Source: Streptomyces flavofungini
GTDB taxonomy: Bacteria > Actinomycetota > Actinomycetes > Streptomycetales > Streptomycetaceae
DNA: 64,000 nucleotides
Assembly (NCBI RefSeq): GCF_014650815.1
Contig: NZ_BMVR01000010.1
Location: 309,741-373,740 of the forward strand
Direction of reading: 5' to 3'
Position 1 is the stretch's first letter; the number at the start of each line of letters is the position of its first letter. This document shows, piece by piece, positions 35,191 through 46,300 of this stretch. The position numbers and the translations under genes are program-made. The notes under the pieces are model-generated. The model ran no database searches, was not told the origin of the DNA, and worked only from the letters and a program-made list of their open reading frames with translations.

Positions 35191-35988
35191 TCACGTCTGC
35201 GCGCGCTTGAGGAACCCGCGGATACCGATGGACGCGAACAGCGTGATCGACCCGACGAGCACGATCAGCGTGATCGGCAGCGGTACGTGCTCCACGTTCG
35301 GGGACGTCACGGCCCGCATGCCCTCACTGGCGTACGACAGCGGATTGGCACCGCAGATCACCTGGAACCAGCGCACCTCGTCGAGCGCGACCAGCGGGAA
35401 CTGCGTCGAGCCCGTGAACAGCAGCGGCATCAGGACCAGCGTGAACATCACGTCGACCTTGTCGCTGCTCACCGACGTGCCGAGGCACAGACCGATCGAG
35501 GCACCCGCGAGCGCGCCGAGCCCGGCGATGCCCAGAGCCGGAATGGTCTTGCTGATCGGCCACGACAGGTCAAGAAGGATCATGCCGACCGGCGTCATCA
35601 TCAGCGACGCCACGAAGCCGTACAGCGCGCCGAAGAGAATCTTCTCGACGGCCACCAGGCTCAGCGAGATCGGCGAAAGGAGCCGGTCCTCGATCTCCCG
35701 CGTGTACGAGAAGTCCACGACGAGCGGCAGTGCCGTGTTCTGCATGCCGCCGAGGAATCCGTTCAGGGCCAGGACACCGGGCAGCAGCACGGCACTGTAG
35801 TCGCCGTCCACATAGCCCGCGTCGCTCAGCAGCACACCGAACACGAACAGCGTGAAGAACGGCTGGATGATGGCCTGGCCGATGAACGTGGGGAACTGGC
35901 GCAGGGCGACGAACACGTCGCGCCACATGATGGCGCCGAACGTGTGCAACTGCCGCGAGGCCGGTGCGGCCGTGGCCGACGTAGTCAT
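35191..35988 (-). CDS. ABC-2 type exporter permease (DrrB-like)
   Basis: 265 aa. ATG 35988 overlaps the ATPase gene's TGA (ATGA). Six hydrophobic segments are visible, from FIGQAIIQPFFTLFVFGVLL to ITLIVLVGSITLFASIGI. LNGFLGGMQNTALPLVVDFSYTREIEDRLLSP is the conserved cytosolic stretch of the DrrB/ABC-2 family. With the ATPase it forms a two-component exporter of the daunorubicin-resistance type. It probably exports the polyketide and gives self-protection, since it is divergent from PKS1. Confidence 0.9.
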   Translation of the reverse strand: MTTSATAAPASRQLHTFGAIMWRDVFVALRQFPTFIGQAIIQPFFTLFVFGVLLSDAGYVDGDYSAVLLPGVLALNGFLGGMQNTALPLVVDFSYTREIEDRLLSPISLSLVAVEKILFGALYGFVASLMMTPVGMILLDLSWPISKTIPALGIAGLGALAGASIGLCLGTSVSSDKVDVMFTLVLMPLLFTGSTQFPLVALDEVRWFQVICGANPLSYASEGMRAVTSPNVEHVPLPITLIVLVGSITLFASIGIRGFLKRAQT

Positions 35989-36962
35989 CGCAGATTCTTT
36001 CCGGTGAGGTGGAGAAAGACGTCTTCCAGGGACACCTTTCCGACGCCGACGTCCGTCACCCGGAAGTCCCCGCCGGTCAGCGCGGCGAGCGCCGGCTGGA
36101 GCGCCGCCACCGGCTCGGTGTCCGTATAGATACGGAACCGGAAGCCGCCCTCCGCGGGCGGGTTCTCCGGGTCCACTTCGTCGACCTGCCGCACCCCGGG
36201 AAGGTCGGACAGCAGCTTCGCCACCGGCGCCGGGCCCTGCGGCGACTCCACCGTCAGGGCCAGCGTCGAGTGCGCGGGCAGGATCTTGCCGAGGCCCTCC
36301 GGGGTGTCCAGGGCGAGCAGGGTGCCCCGGTCCACGATGCCGACGCGGTCGCACAGCTTGGCGGCCTCGTCCATGTCGTGGGTGGTGACGACCACCGTCA
36401 CGCCGCGCTCGGCGAGTTCGGCGACCCGCTCGTGCACGAACAGGCGCGCCTGCGGGTCGAGACCCGTCGCGGGCTCGTCGAGGAACAGCACGTTCGGCCG
36501 GTGGATCAGGGCGCGGGCGATCATCACGCGCTGCACCTGCCCGCCGGACATGTCGTCGACCTTCGACTTGCGGTAGTCCGCGAGGCCCATCTGATCGAGG
36601 AGCTCATCGGCCCGCTGCCGCCGCTCGGCACCCGGGATCCCGTGGTACTTGGCGTGGAACAACAGGTTCTGACGCACCGACAACGACCGGTCGAGGTTGT
36701 TGCGCTGCGGCACCACCGCCAGGACGCGTTTCGCCTCTCTCGGTCGCGCGACCACGTCGACACCGTCGATCACGACGCTGCCCGAGGTCGGCCGCACCCG
36801 GGTGGTCATCATCCCCACCGTGGTGCTTTTCCCCGCGCCATTGGGGCCGAGCAGTCCGAACACCTCGCCCCGATACACATCGAAGCTCAGGCCGTCGACC
36901 ACGCGGCGTGCGTTGGACGCGTACTGTTTCACCAGATTCTCAACCCGGACAGCGTTTTCCAC
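35985..36962 (-). CDS. ABC exporter ATPase (DrrA-like)
   Basis: 325 aa from GTG 36962. Complete ATPase: Walker A LLGPNGAGKSTTVGMM, Q-loop VVPQRNN, signature DDMSGGQVQRVMIARALIH, Walker B VLFLDEPATGLD and switch His in VVTTHDMDEA. The roughly 90-residue C-terminal extension (ALTVESPQGPAPVAKLLSDL to VSLEDVFLHLTGKNLR) is the DrrA-type tail. It is the first gene of the exporter pair and divergent from PKS1 across 354 bp. CCCTAGGG lies 9 bp upstream of the start codon, and a CCCCTA half-site lies further upstream, so it may share the cluster's control. Confidence 0.93.
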   Translation of the reverse strand: MENAVRVENLVKQYASNARRVVDGLSFDVYRGEVFGLLGPNGAGKSTTVGMMTTRVRPTSGSVVIDGVDVVARPREAKRVLAVVPQRNNLDRSLSVRQNLLFHAKYHGIPGAERRQRADELLDQMGLADYRKSKVDDMSGGQVQRVMIARALIHRPNVLFLDEPATGLDPQARLFVHERVAELAERGVTVVVTTHDMDEAAKLCDRVGIVDRGTLLALDTPEGLGKILPAHSTLALTVESPQGPAPVAKLLSDLPGVRQVDEVDPENPPAEGGFRFRIYTDTEPVAALQPALAALTGGDFRVTDVGVGKVSLEDVFLHLTGKNLR

Positions 36963-37028
36963 GATCCCGACCCTAGGGCCGGGCGAGAATCCCGAACACC
37001 CCTATATCCGCCCCGCATCCGGGCGCCA

Positions 37029-37046
37029 TAGGGGCCGCTTAGGGGT
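37029..37046 (+). promoter_or_regulatory. Element C: TAGGGG-N5-TAGGGGT upstream of PKS1
   Basis: Reads TAGGGGCCGCTTAGGGGT, with a third TAGGGG directly abutting (37046-37051). Half-sites are 11 bp apart, one helical turn, on the same face of DNA. The element lies about 270 bp upstream of the PKS1 start codon. Confidence 0.65.
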
Positions 37047-37151
37047 AGGGGCGACGAAGGCCGCACTGTTAGCCTGCACAGGTATTGTGGGCAAATTTGT
37101 CTGAAGCCCGGTCGGGTATGCCGGTGTTCCTGAACATTTCAGTAATCCGCT

Positions 37152-37219
37152 CAGGAATCCGTGCGGTCACAGGAGTTCGCAGCTTCTCGGGGGAATCACC
37201 GACGAGTCCCGGATTCCTG
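37152..37219. repeat. Inverted repeat in the PKS1 leader
   Basis: CAGGAATCCG (37152-37161) and CGGATTCCTG (37210-37219) are perfect inverted 10-mers 48 bp apart, 98 bp before the PKS1 start codon. They could form a hairpin in the mRNA leader or a looped operator. Confidence 0.45.
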
Positions 37220-37316
37220 GTTTCCGTGCGTCCCGCCGCGCCGTCAGATGATTTCGCCCGGAGTGCAGTCAGGGATTTGTTGAAAGCCATCATGGCCGGT
37301 GCTACGGAGTGGAACA

Positions 37317-40300
37317 ATGAGCGACTTCGAGGAATTCGCAGCCCATTCTCACCCGGAGGCCCGGCCTCACCCGGAGGCTCACCCGGAAGAGCTGCGCGAC
37401 ACCCTTGAAGGCCGCCCGCGCGCGGAACAGGAACGGCGGCTGCGCGCCGTGGTGGCCGAGCAGGTCGCCGCGGTCCTCGGCGGCGCGGACGGCACCCGCC
37501 CGCCCGGCGACCTCTCCCGCCCCTTCCTCGACCTGGGCCTGGACTCCCTGACCGCGGTGGAGCTGCACCGCCGCCTGCAGGGCGCCACCGGCCTCAAGCT
37601 GCCCGTCACCGCCGTCTTCGACTACCCGAGCACCGACAGCCTCGCCCGCCATCTGCGCGCCGAACTCTTCGACAGCGCCGACGCCGGCTACGTACCCGCC
37701 ACGGCCCGGCGCGCCGACGACGAGCCCATCGCCATCGTCGCCATGAGCTGCCGCCTGCCCGGCGGCGTCGAAACCCCCGAGGAGCTGTGGCAGCTGGTCG
37801 CCGACGGCGTCGACGCCATCTCCGGCTTCCCCGCCGACCGCGGCTGGGACCTCGCCGCCCTCTACGACACCGACCCCGACCGGCCCGGCACCAGCTACGT
37901 CCGCGAAGGCGGCTTCCTGCACGACGCGGGCGAGTTCGACGCCGACTTCTTCGGCCTCTCGCCCCGTGAGGCCCTGGCGACCGACCCGCAGCAGCGCCTC
38001 CTCCTGGAGACCTCCTGGGAGGCCCTGGAGCGCGCGGGCATCGACCCCGCCGCCCTGCGCGACTCCGGCACCGGTGTCTTCGTCGGCGCCGAGACCCAGG
38101 AGTACGGCCCGCGCCTCAGCGACGCCGGTGACGGCCTGGAGGGCTACCTCGTCACCGGCACCGCCGCCAGCGTCGCCTCCGGCCGCATCGCCTACACCCT
38201 CGGCCTGCAGGGCCCGACCATGACCGTCGACACGGCCTGCTCGTCGTCGCTGGTCGCCCTGCACCTGGCCGTGCAGGCGCTCCGGCAGGGCGAGTGCGCC
38301 CTCGCCCTCGCGGGCGGCGTCGTCGTCATGGCCTCACCGGGCTCCTTCCTGGCCTTCAGCCGCCAGCGCGGCCTCGCCCCCGACGGCCGCTGCAAGCCCT
38401 TCGCGCAGGCCGCGGACGGCACGGCCTGGGGCGAGGGCGTCGGCATGCTCGTCCTGGAGCGCCTGTCCGACGCCCGCCGCAACGGCCACCAGGTCCTCGC
38501 CGTCGTCCGCGGGTCCGCCGTGAACCAGGACGGCGCCAGCAACGGCCTGACCGCCCCCAACGGCCCCGCGCAGCAGCGCGTCATCCGCGCGGCCCTCGCC
38601 GACGCGGGCCTCGGCCCCGCCGACGTCGACGCCGTCGAGGCCCACGGCACCGGTACGACGCTGGGTGACCCCATCGAGGCGCAGGCGCTGCTCGCCACCT
38701 ACGGCAAGGACCGCCCCGCCGACCAGGAGCCGCTGTGGCTCGGGTCGCTCAAGTCCAACGTGGGCCACACCCAGGCCGCCGCGGGCGTCGCCGGTGTCAT
38801 CAAGATGGTCCAGGCGATCCACCGCGGCCTGCTCCCGAAGACCCTGAACGTGGACGAGCCCAGCACGCACGTCGACTGGTCCGCGGGGGCGGTGGAGCTG
38901 CTGACCGAGGCCCGGGCCTGGCCCGAGCGGGCCGATGGGGCGCCGCGGCGTGCCGGTGTGTCGTCGTTCGGGATGAGCGGGACGAACGCGCATCTCATCG
39001 TGGAGCAGGCGCCGGTGGCGGACTCCGTCGCGGAGCGGCTGGGGGGCGCGCCGGAGGACGGGGTGGTGGGCGAGCCTTCGGTGGCCGCCGCGCCGTCGGG
39101 CGAGTCGGGCGAGTCGGGCGTCGTACCGGGTGCCGATGCCGGGTCCGGGCCCGATGCCGGGTTCGACGTCGACTTCGGGCTCGCCCCCGACACCGCCCCT
39201 GACGTCGCTCCTAGTGTCATCCCCGGCCTCGTCCCCGTCTCCCTCTCCGCGAAGAGCGAGGCAGCACTGCGGGCCCAGGCCGCCCGTCTCGGCGCGCACC
39301 TCCAGGCGCAGCCCGGCCTCGAACCGGGTGACGTCGCCTGGTCGTTGGCGGTGGCGCGGTCGCGGTTCGAGCACCGGGGCGTCGTCCTCGGCGGCGACCG
39401 GGACGAGCTGCTGGCCGGGCTCGCGGAGCTGGCGCAGGGCGACACGACCGCGCGGAACGTGATCGCGGGCCGGGCGCTGGGCGGCGCGGTCCGTCCGGTG
39501 TTCGTGTTCCCGGGCCAGGGCTCGCAGTGGGCCGGGATGGCCCGTGAACTCCTCGACTCCAGCCCGGTGTTCGCCGACCGCATGCGGGAGTGCGCCGACG
39601 CGCTCGGCCCGTTCGTGGACTGGGACCTGTTCGACGAGCTGAGCGGGGACAACTTCGACCGCGTGGACGTGGTCCAGCCCGTCCTGTTCGCCGTGATGGT
39701 GTCCCTCGCGGCCGTGTGGCGGGCCGCGGGTGTCGAGCCCGCCGCCGTCGTCGGCCACAGCCAGGGCGAGATCGCCGCCGCGTGCGTCGCGGGCGCGCTG
39801 TCCCTGGAGGACGCGGCCTGGGTGGTCGCGCTGCGCAGCCAGGCCATCCTCGAACTCTCCGGCCGAGGCGGCATGGTGTCCGTACCGCTGCCCGAGGAGC
39901 AGGTGCGCGCCATCCTCGACCAGTGGGGCGACGACCTGTCCGTGGCCGCCGTCAACGGCCCCTCGCACGTGGTGGTCTCCGGCGCCACCGGAGCCCTGGC
40001 GGAACTGGTCGCGCAGTGCCTGGCCCGCGACATCCGCGCCCGCACCATCCCCGTCGACTACGCGTCCCACTCCGCCCACGTCGAAGCCATCGAGGAGCAC
40101 CTGGCGCGGGTCCTCGCCCCCGTCGCGCCCCGCTCGCCCGATGTGCCGTTGTACTCCACGCTCACCGGCGACTGGCTGACCGACGACACCCTCATGGACG
40201 CGGACTACTGGTACCGCAACCTCCGCCACACCGTCCTCTTCGAACACGCCACCCGCGGCCTCCTGGCCGAGGGGCACAGCCTGTTCCTGGAGATGAGCCC

Positions 40301-43300
40301 CCACCCGGTCCTGACCGTCCCCGTCCAGGCGACGATCGACGACGCCGAGATCCCGGCCGCCACCCTGGGCTCGCTGCGCCGCGACGAGGGCGGCGCCGAC
40401 CGGCTGTTCGCCTCCGTCGCCGAGGCCCACGCGCTCGGCGCCGAGCTCGACTGGCACGCCCTCCTGCCCGGCGGGCGCACCGTGGTGGACCTGCCCACGT
40501 ACCCGTTCCAGCGCAGCCACTACTGGCTGACCGAGGAGCGCACGTCCGGCGCCACCCCGCCCGCCGTCGCGGACGAGGCCGAGGCCCGCTTCTGGGAGGC
40601 CGTCGAGCGCGAGGACGTCGACCAGCTCACGTCCACGCTCGGGGACGTCGCCCCGGACGCGCTCAGCGAGGTCCTGCCGGGCCTGTCCGCGTGGCGCCGC
40701 GGTCGGCGCGAGCGCGCCGTCATCGACAGCTGGCGCTACCGGATCGGCTGGCAGCCCCTGCCCGGCACCCACCTGCCGTCGGCCCGCCTGTCGGGCCGCT
40801 GGCTGGTCGCCCTGCCCGAGAACGCGGCGGACCACCCGTGGGCGACCGGGGTCGTCGAGGCCCTGGCACGCGCGGGCGCCGAGCCGGTCGAACTGCGCGT
40901 GGCGGCGGGCGAGGCCACGCGTGAGATGTGGGCCGAGCGGCTGCAGGAGGCGGCCGGGAACGGCGCGGTGGGTGGCGGCGCCCAGCCCGCCGACGCGGGC
41001 CTCGACGGTGCCGTGTCCGCCCCCGACACCCCCCTCACCGGCGTCCTCTCCCTCCTCGCCCTCGACGAGTCCCCGCTGCCCGGCCACGAATCCGTGCCCG
41101 CCGGACTCGCCGCCACGCTGGCCCTCCTGCAGGCCCTCGGCGACACCGGAACCGAGGCCCGCCTGTGGGCCGTGACCCAGGGCGCCGTCTCCACGGGCCG
41201 CAGCGACCGCCTCGACCACCCCGTCCAGGCCCACCTGTGGGGCCTCGGCAGGACCGCCGCGTTGGAGCACCCCGACCGCTGGGGCGGACTCGTCGACGTA
41301 CCCCACTCCTTCGACACACGGGCCGGTGCCCGCCTCACCGCGATCCTCACCGCGGCCGCCGACGGCCCCCGGCCGGACGCCGCCGCGCCCGACGCCGCCG
41401 TGGAGGACCAGCTCGCGGTCCGCGGCTCCGGCGTCTTCGTACGCCGACTCCTCCGCGGCGAGGCGACAGGCGCCGACCTCACCCGCGACACCCAGTGGAC
41501 CCCCCGCGGCACCGTCCTGGTCACGGGCGGCACGGGCGCGCTCGGCGGCCACGTCGCACGGTGGCTGGCGAGTACGGGCGCCGACCACCTCGTCCTCACG
41601 AGCAGGCGGGGCCCGGACGCCCCCGGCGCCCCCGAACTCCGTACCGAACTGGAAGAGTTGGGCGTACGCGTGACCGTCGCGGCCTGCGACGTGGCCGACC
41701 GCGACGCGCTCGCGCGGGTCCTGGCCGAGATCCCCGCCGACGCGCCCCTCACGGCCGTCGTGCACACGGCCGGAATCCTGGACGACGGGACCGTCGACGG
41801 CCTCACGCCCGGACGCTTCGAGGACGTGCTGCGCCCCAAGTCCCCGGCGGCCGCCGCCCTGCACGACCTCACCCGGGACCTGGACCTGGACGCGTTCGTC
41901 CTCTACTCGTCGGCGTCGGGCGCGCTCGGCAACGCCGGGCAGGCCAACTACGCCGCCGCCAACGCCTACTTGGACGCCCTCGCCGAACAGCGCCGCGCCG
42001 ACGGCCTGCCCGCCACCTCCATCGCGTGGGGCACCTGGGGCGGCGCCGGGCTCGCCGACACCGCCGTGCGCGCCGAGCGGACCCGGCGTGACGGCATGCC
42101 GCCGATGCCGCCCGAGCGGGCCGTCGCCGCCCTGCGGGACGCCGTCGAGCGCGGCGACGCCGGCGTCGTCATCGCCGCCGTCGACTGGGACACCTTCCTG
42201 CCGGGCTTCGTCGCGGCCCGCCCCAACCCCCTCTTCGCCGCGATCCCCGAGGTGCGGGAGCGCACCGCCACCCCGGCGGACGGCACCCCCGCCCCCGCCG
42301 ACGGCCGCACCGTCACCGGCCCCGACTGGATACGCCGGCTCGCCCCGCTGCCCGCGGCCGAGCGCGCCGCCGCCCTCGTCACCTTCGTCCGCGCCCAGGC
42401 CGCCGCCGTCCTCGGCCACTCCGCACCCGAGGCCATCGACCCGGGCCGGGCCTTCCGCGAGCTGGGCTTCGACTCCCTCACCGCCGTCGAACTCCGCAAC
42501 CGCGTCCAGGCGGCCACGGGCCTGCGCCTCCCCGCCTCCCTCGTCTTCGACTACCCCAACTCGGCCCTGCTCGCCGCCTACGTGGCCCAGGAGACGTTCG
42601 GCGCCGACACGACCGGGACCGCGGCGGAGCCCCACGGCACCACCACGGCCGTCGACAGCACGGCTGCCGACACCGACCCCATCGCGATCGTCGCGATGAG
42701 CTGCCGCTTCCCCGGCGGCGTCGGCAGCCCGGAGGACCTGTGGCGCCTCGTCGCCGAGGGCCGCGACGCCATGGGCGAGTTCCCCGGCGACCGCGGCTGG
42801 GACCTCGCCGACCTCTACGACCCGGACCCCGACCGCGCGGGCAAGACATACGTCCGCGAGGGCGGATTCCTGTCCGACGCGGGCGAGTTCGACGCGGACT
42901 TCTTCGGCATCTCGCCGCGCGAGGCCCTCGCCATGGACCCGCAGCAGCGCCATCTCCTGGAAACGTCCTGGGAGTTGTTCGAGCGCGCGGGCATCGACCC
43001 GACGACCCTGCGCGGCACCCGCGCGGGCGTCTTCGTCGGCTCCAACGGCGACGACTACATCTCCCGCATGGCCGCCGTCCCCCAGGACATCGAGAGCCAC
43101 GTCCTCACCGGCAACGCGGTGAGCGTCATGTCCGGCCGCCTCTCCTACGCCTTCGGCCTGGAGGGCCCGGCGGTGACCGTGGACACGGCCTGCTCGGCGT
43201 CCCTGGTCGCCCTGCACCTGGCCGCGCAGGCGCTCCGGCAGGGCGAGTGCGACATGGCGCTCGCGGGCGGCGTGACCGTCATGTCGTCCCCCGACACGTT

Positions 43301-46300
43301 CGTGCAGTTCAGCCGTCAGCGCGGGCTCGCCACGGACGGCCGGTGCAAGGCGTTCGCGGAGGCGGCGGACGGCACGGGCTGGGGCGAGGGTGTCGGGCTG
43401 CTCCTCCTGGAGCGGCTTTCGGACGCCCGGCGCCAGGGTCATGAGGTCTTGGCTGTCGTACGCGGTTCCGCCGTGAACCAGGACGGCGCGAGCAACGGCC
43501 TGACGGCACCCAACGGTCCGTCGCAACAGCGCGTGATCCGGGCCGCGTTGGAGAGCTCGGGATTGTCCGCCGGTGACGTGGACGCCGTCGAGGCGCACGG
43601 CACCGGCACGACGCTCGGCGACCCGATCGAGGCCCAGGCGCTGCTCGCCACGTACGGGCAGACGCGGCCGGAAGGCCCGGCCGGGCGCGAACCGCTGTGG
43701 CTCGGCTCCATCAAGTCCAACATCGGCCACACCCAGGCCGCCGCCGGAGTCGCCGGTGTCATCAAGATGGTCATGGCGATGCGCGAGGGCGTCCTGCCGC
43801 CGACCCTGCACGTGGGCGAGCCGAGCTCCCATGTGGACTGGGAGGCCGGGGCGGTCGAACTGCTGACCGAGTCCCGGGAATGGCCGGGGCGCGAGGGCGG
43901 CGCGCCGCGTCGTGCGGGTGTGTCGTCGTTCGGTGTGAGCGGGACCAACGCGCATGTGATCGTGGAGCAGGCGCCGGTGGTCGAGCCCGCCGAGGTGGCC
44001 GAGCCTGTCGGTGACGCGCCGGTGGCTGTGGCGGTGGTGCCTTGGGTGGTGTCGGGCCGCAGCGCGGAGGCGCTGCGGGCGCAGGCGGAGGCGCTGCGGG
44101 AGCACGTGGCCGGGCGCGCGGAGCTTGAGCCGGGCGGTGTGGGGTGGTCGCTCCTGTCGGGCCGTGCTCTGCACGAGCACCGGGCGGTCGTCTTCGGGCG
44201 GGAGCGCGAGGAGTTCCTGGCCGGTCTCGGGGCGGTGGCCGCGGACGGTCCGGGAGTGGTGACCGGTTCGGTGGCCGAGGGGCGCCTCGGCGTCCTCTTC
44301 ACCGGACAGGGCAGCCAGCGCGTCGGCATGGGCCGGGAGTTGTATGAGGCGTTCCCGGTGTTCGCGGATGCGTTGGATGAGGTGTGTGCGCATCTGGATG
44401 GGCAGCTAGAACGTTCGCTCCAGGAAGTGATGTTTGGTGCGGATGCCGAGCTGTTGGAGCAGACGGGGTACGCGCAGCCCGCGCTGTTCGCGGTCGAGGT
44501 GGCGCTGTTCCGGCTGGCTGAGTCCTTCGGTGTGCGGCCTGAGGTCGTCGGCGGGCACTCCATCGGTGAGCTGACGGCTGCGTATGTGGCCGGGCTGTGG
44601 TCCTTGGAGGACGCGGCCCGACTCGTCGCTGCGCGTGGTCGGTTGATGCAGTCGCTGCCCGAGGGCGGGGCGATGCTCGCGGTCCAGGCGGCCGAGGCGG
44701 AGGTACTGTCGCTGCTCGCCGGTCTGGAGGACCGGGCCGGTGTGGCGGCCGTGAACGGGCCCTCGCAGGTGGTGCTCTCCGGTGACCGCACGGTCCTGGA
44801 GGGTCTGGAGGAGAAGCTGCGCGGCGAGGGTCGCAAGGTTCGCTGGCTGAAGGTCTCCCACGCCTTCCACTCGCCGTTGATGGACCCGATCCTTGAGGAC
44901 TTCCGCAAGGTCGCGCGGGGGCTGACGTATCAGCCCCCGAAGCTGCCGGTGGTCTCCAATGTGACGGGGGAGCTGGCGGAGGCGGCGCAGCTGCAGGACC
45001 CGGAGTACTGGGTGCGGCACGTGCGCGAGGCCGTGCGCTTCCACGACGGCCTGGGCGCGCTCACCGCGCAGGGCGTGACGACCGTGCTGGAGCTGGGCCC
45101 GGACGCCGTCCTGACGGCGATGGCGCACGACACCGTCACGGACCCGGCCGCGCAGGCCGGTCTGGTCGCGGCGGTGCGCAAGGACCGGCCCGAACCGGCC
45201 ACGTTCCTCGCGGCCCTCGCCCAGCTCCACGTGCGCGGCGTCGCCGTCGACTGGACGCCGCTGTACGCCCCGACGGAGACCCGTCGCCGCGTCGACCTGC
45301 CCACGTACGCCTTCCAGCGCGACCACTACTGGCTCGATCTGTCCGCGACCGTCGCCGCCGTCGCCCGCGCGGGCGAGGCCGGCGTCGACGAGGTGGAGGC
45401 GCGGTTCTGGGAGGCTGTGGAGCGCGGGGACCTGGAGTCGCTGAGCGCCGAGTTGGGCGCGGAGGACGCGTCCGGTGGGGCCGCGGCGCTGGGGGAGGTG
45501 CTTCCGGTGCTGTCGTCGTGGCGGCGACAGCGGCGCGAGGCGTCCACCGTCGGGCGCTGGCTGTACCGCGAGTCGTGGAAGCCGCTGACGGGCCTCGCCC
45601 CGGCGGCGTTCGACGGCACGTGGTGGGTGGTCGCCCCGGCGGACGAGGACGCGCACCCGTGGGTCGCCGCCGCGGCCGGGGGACTGGAGAAGCGTGGTGC
45701 GCGCGTGGTGCGGATCGCGGTGGGCCGTGACGAGGCGCGCCGCGACATCCTGGGCGCCAAACTGCGTGAACTCCTCGGCGCACAGGCGGAGCTGGGCGGT
45801 GGGCAGCCACAGGGTGTGCTCTCCCTGCTGGCCCTCGACGCCTCCGAAGGCTCGGCGCACCCGACCGTCTCCATCGGCCTTGAAGGCGTACTCGCCCTCC
45901 TCCAGGCCCTCGGTGACGCCGACGTGGCAGCACCCCTGTGGGCCGCCACGAGCGGCGCTGTCAGCACCGGCCGCTCGGACCGGCTGACGGCTCCGGTGCA
46001 GGCCTCCGTGTGGGGCATGGGCCGCGTCGCCGCCCTGGAGCAGCCCCAGCGCTGGGGCGGTCTGGTCGACCTGCCCGACCACGCCGACGAACGTTCGTCG
46101 CTGCGGCTCGCCGATGCCCTGGCCGGGGCCTCGACCTCCGGTGAGGACCAGGTCGCGGTGCGCGGGTCCGGTGTCTTCGCGCGCAGGCTGGCACGCGTGC
46201 CCTCGGGTGGTGCGGCGCTGGGTGAGTCGTCGGTGGCGGAGTGGTCGGCCGATGGCGGGACTGTGCTGGTGACCGGTGGTACGGGTGCGTTGGGTGGTCA

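Larger units (their letters stand above)
36963..37316. promoter_or_regulatory. Divergent promoter region exporter / PKS1
   Basis: No gene. It contains, from left to right, CCCTAGGG (36971-36978), CCCCTA (36999-37004) on the exporter side, element C with an extra third TAGGGG (37029-37051), an A+T-richer zone around 37075-37150 and a 10-bp inverted repeat (37152-37219). The layout is that of a regulated bidirectional promoter. Confidence 0.6.

Noticed and set aside
38334..44393. Very long minus-strand open frame (about 2000 codons) opposite PKS1; similar ones at 44406-48935 and 55036-59748
   Set aside because: Shadow frames caused by high GC; they oppose clear PKS domains, and their translation has no recognisable domain.
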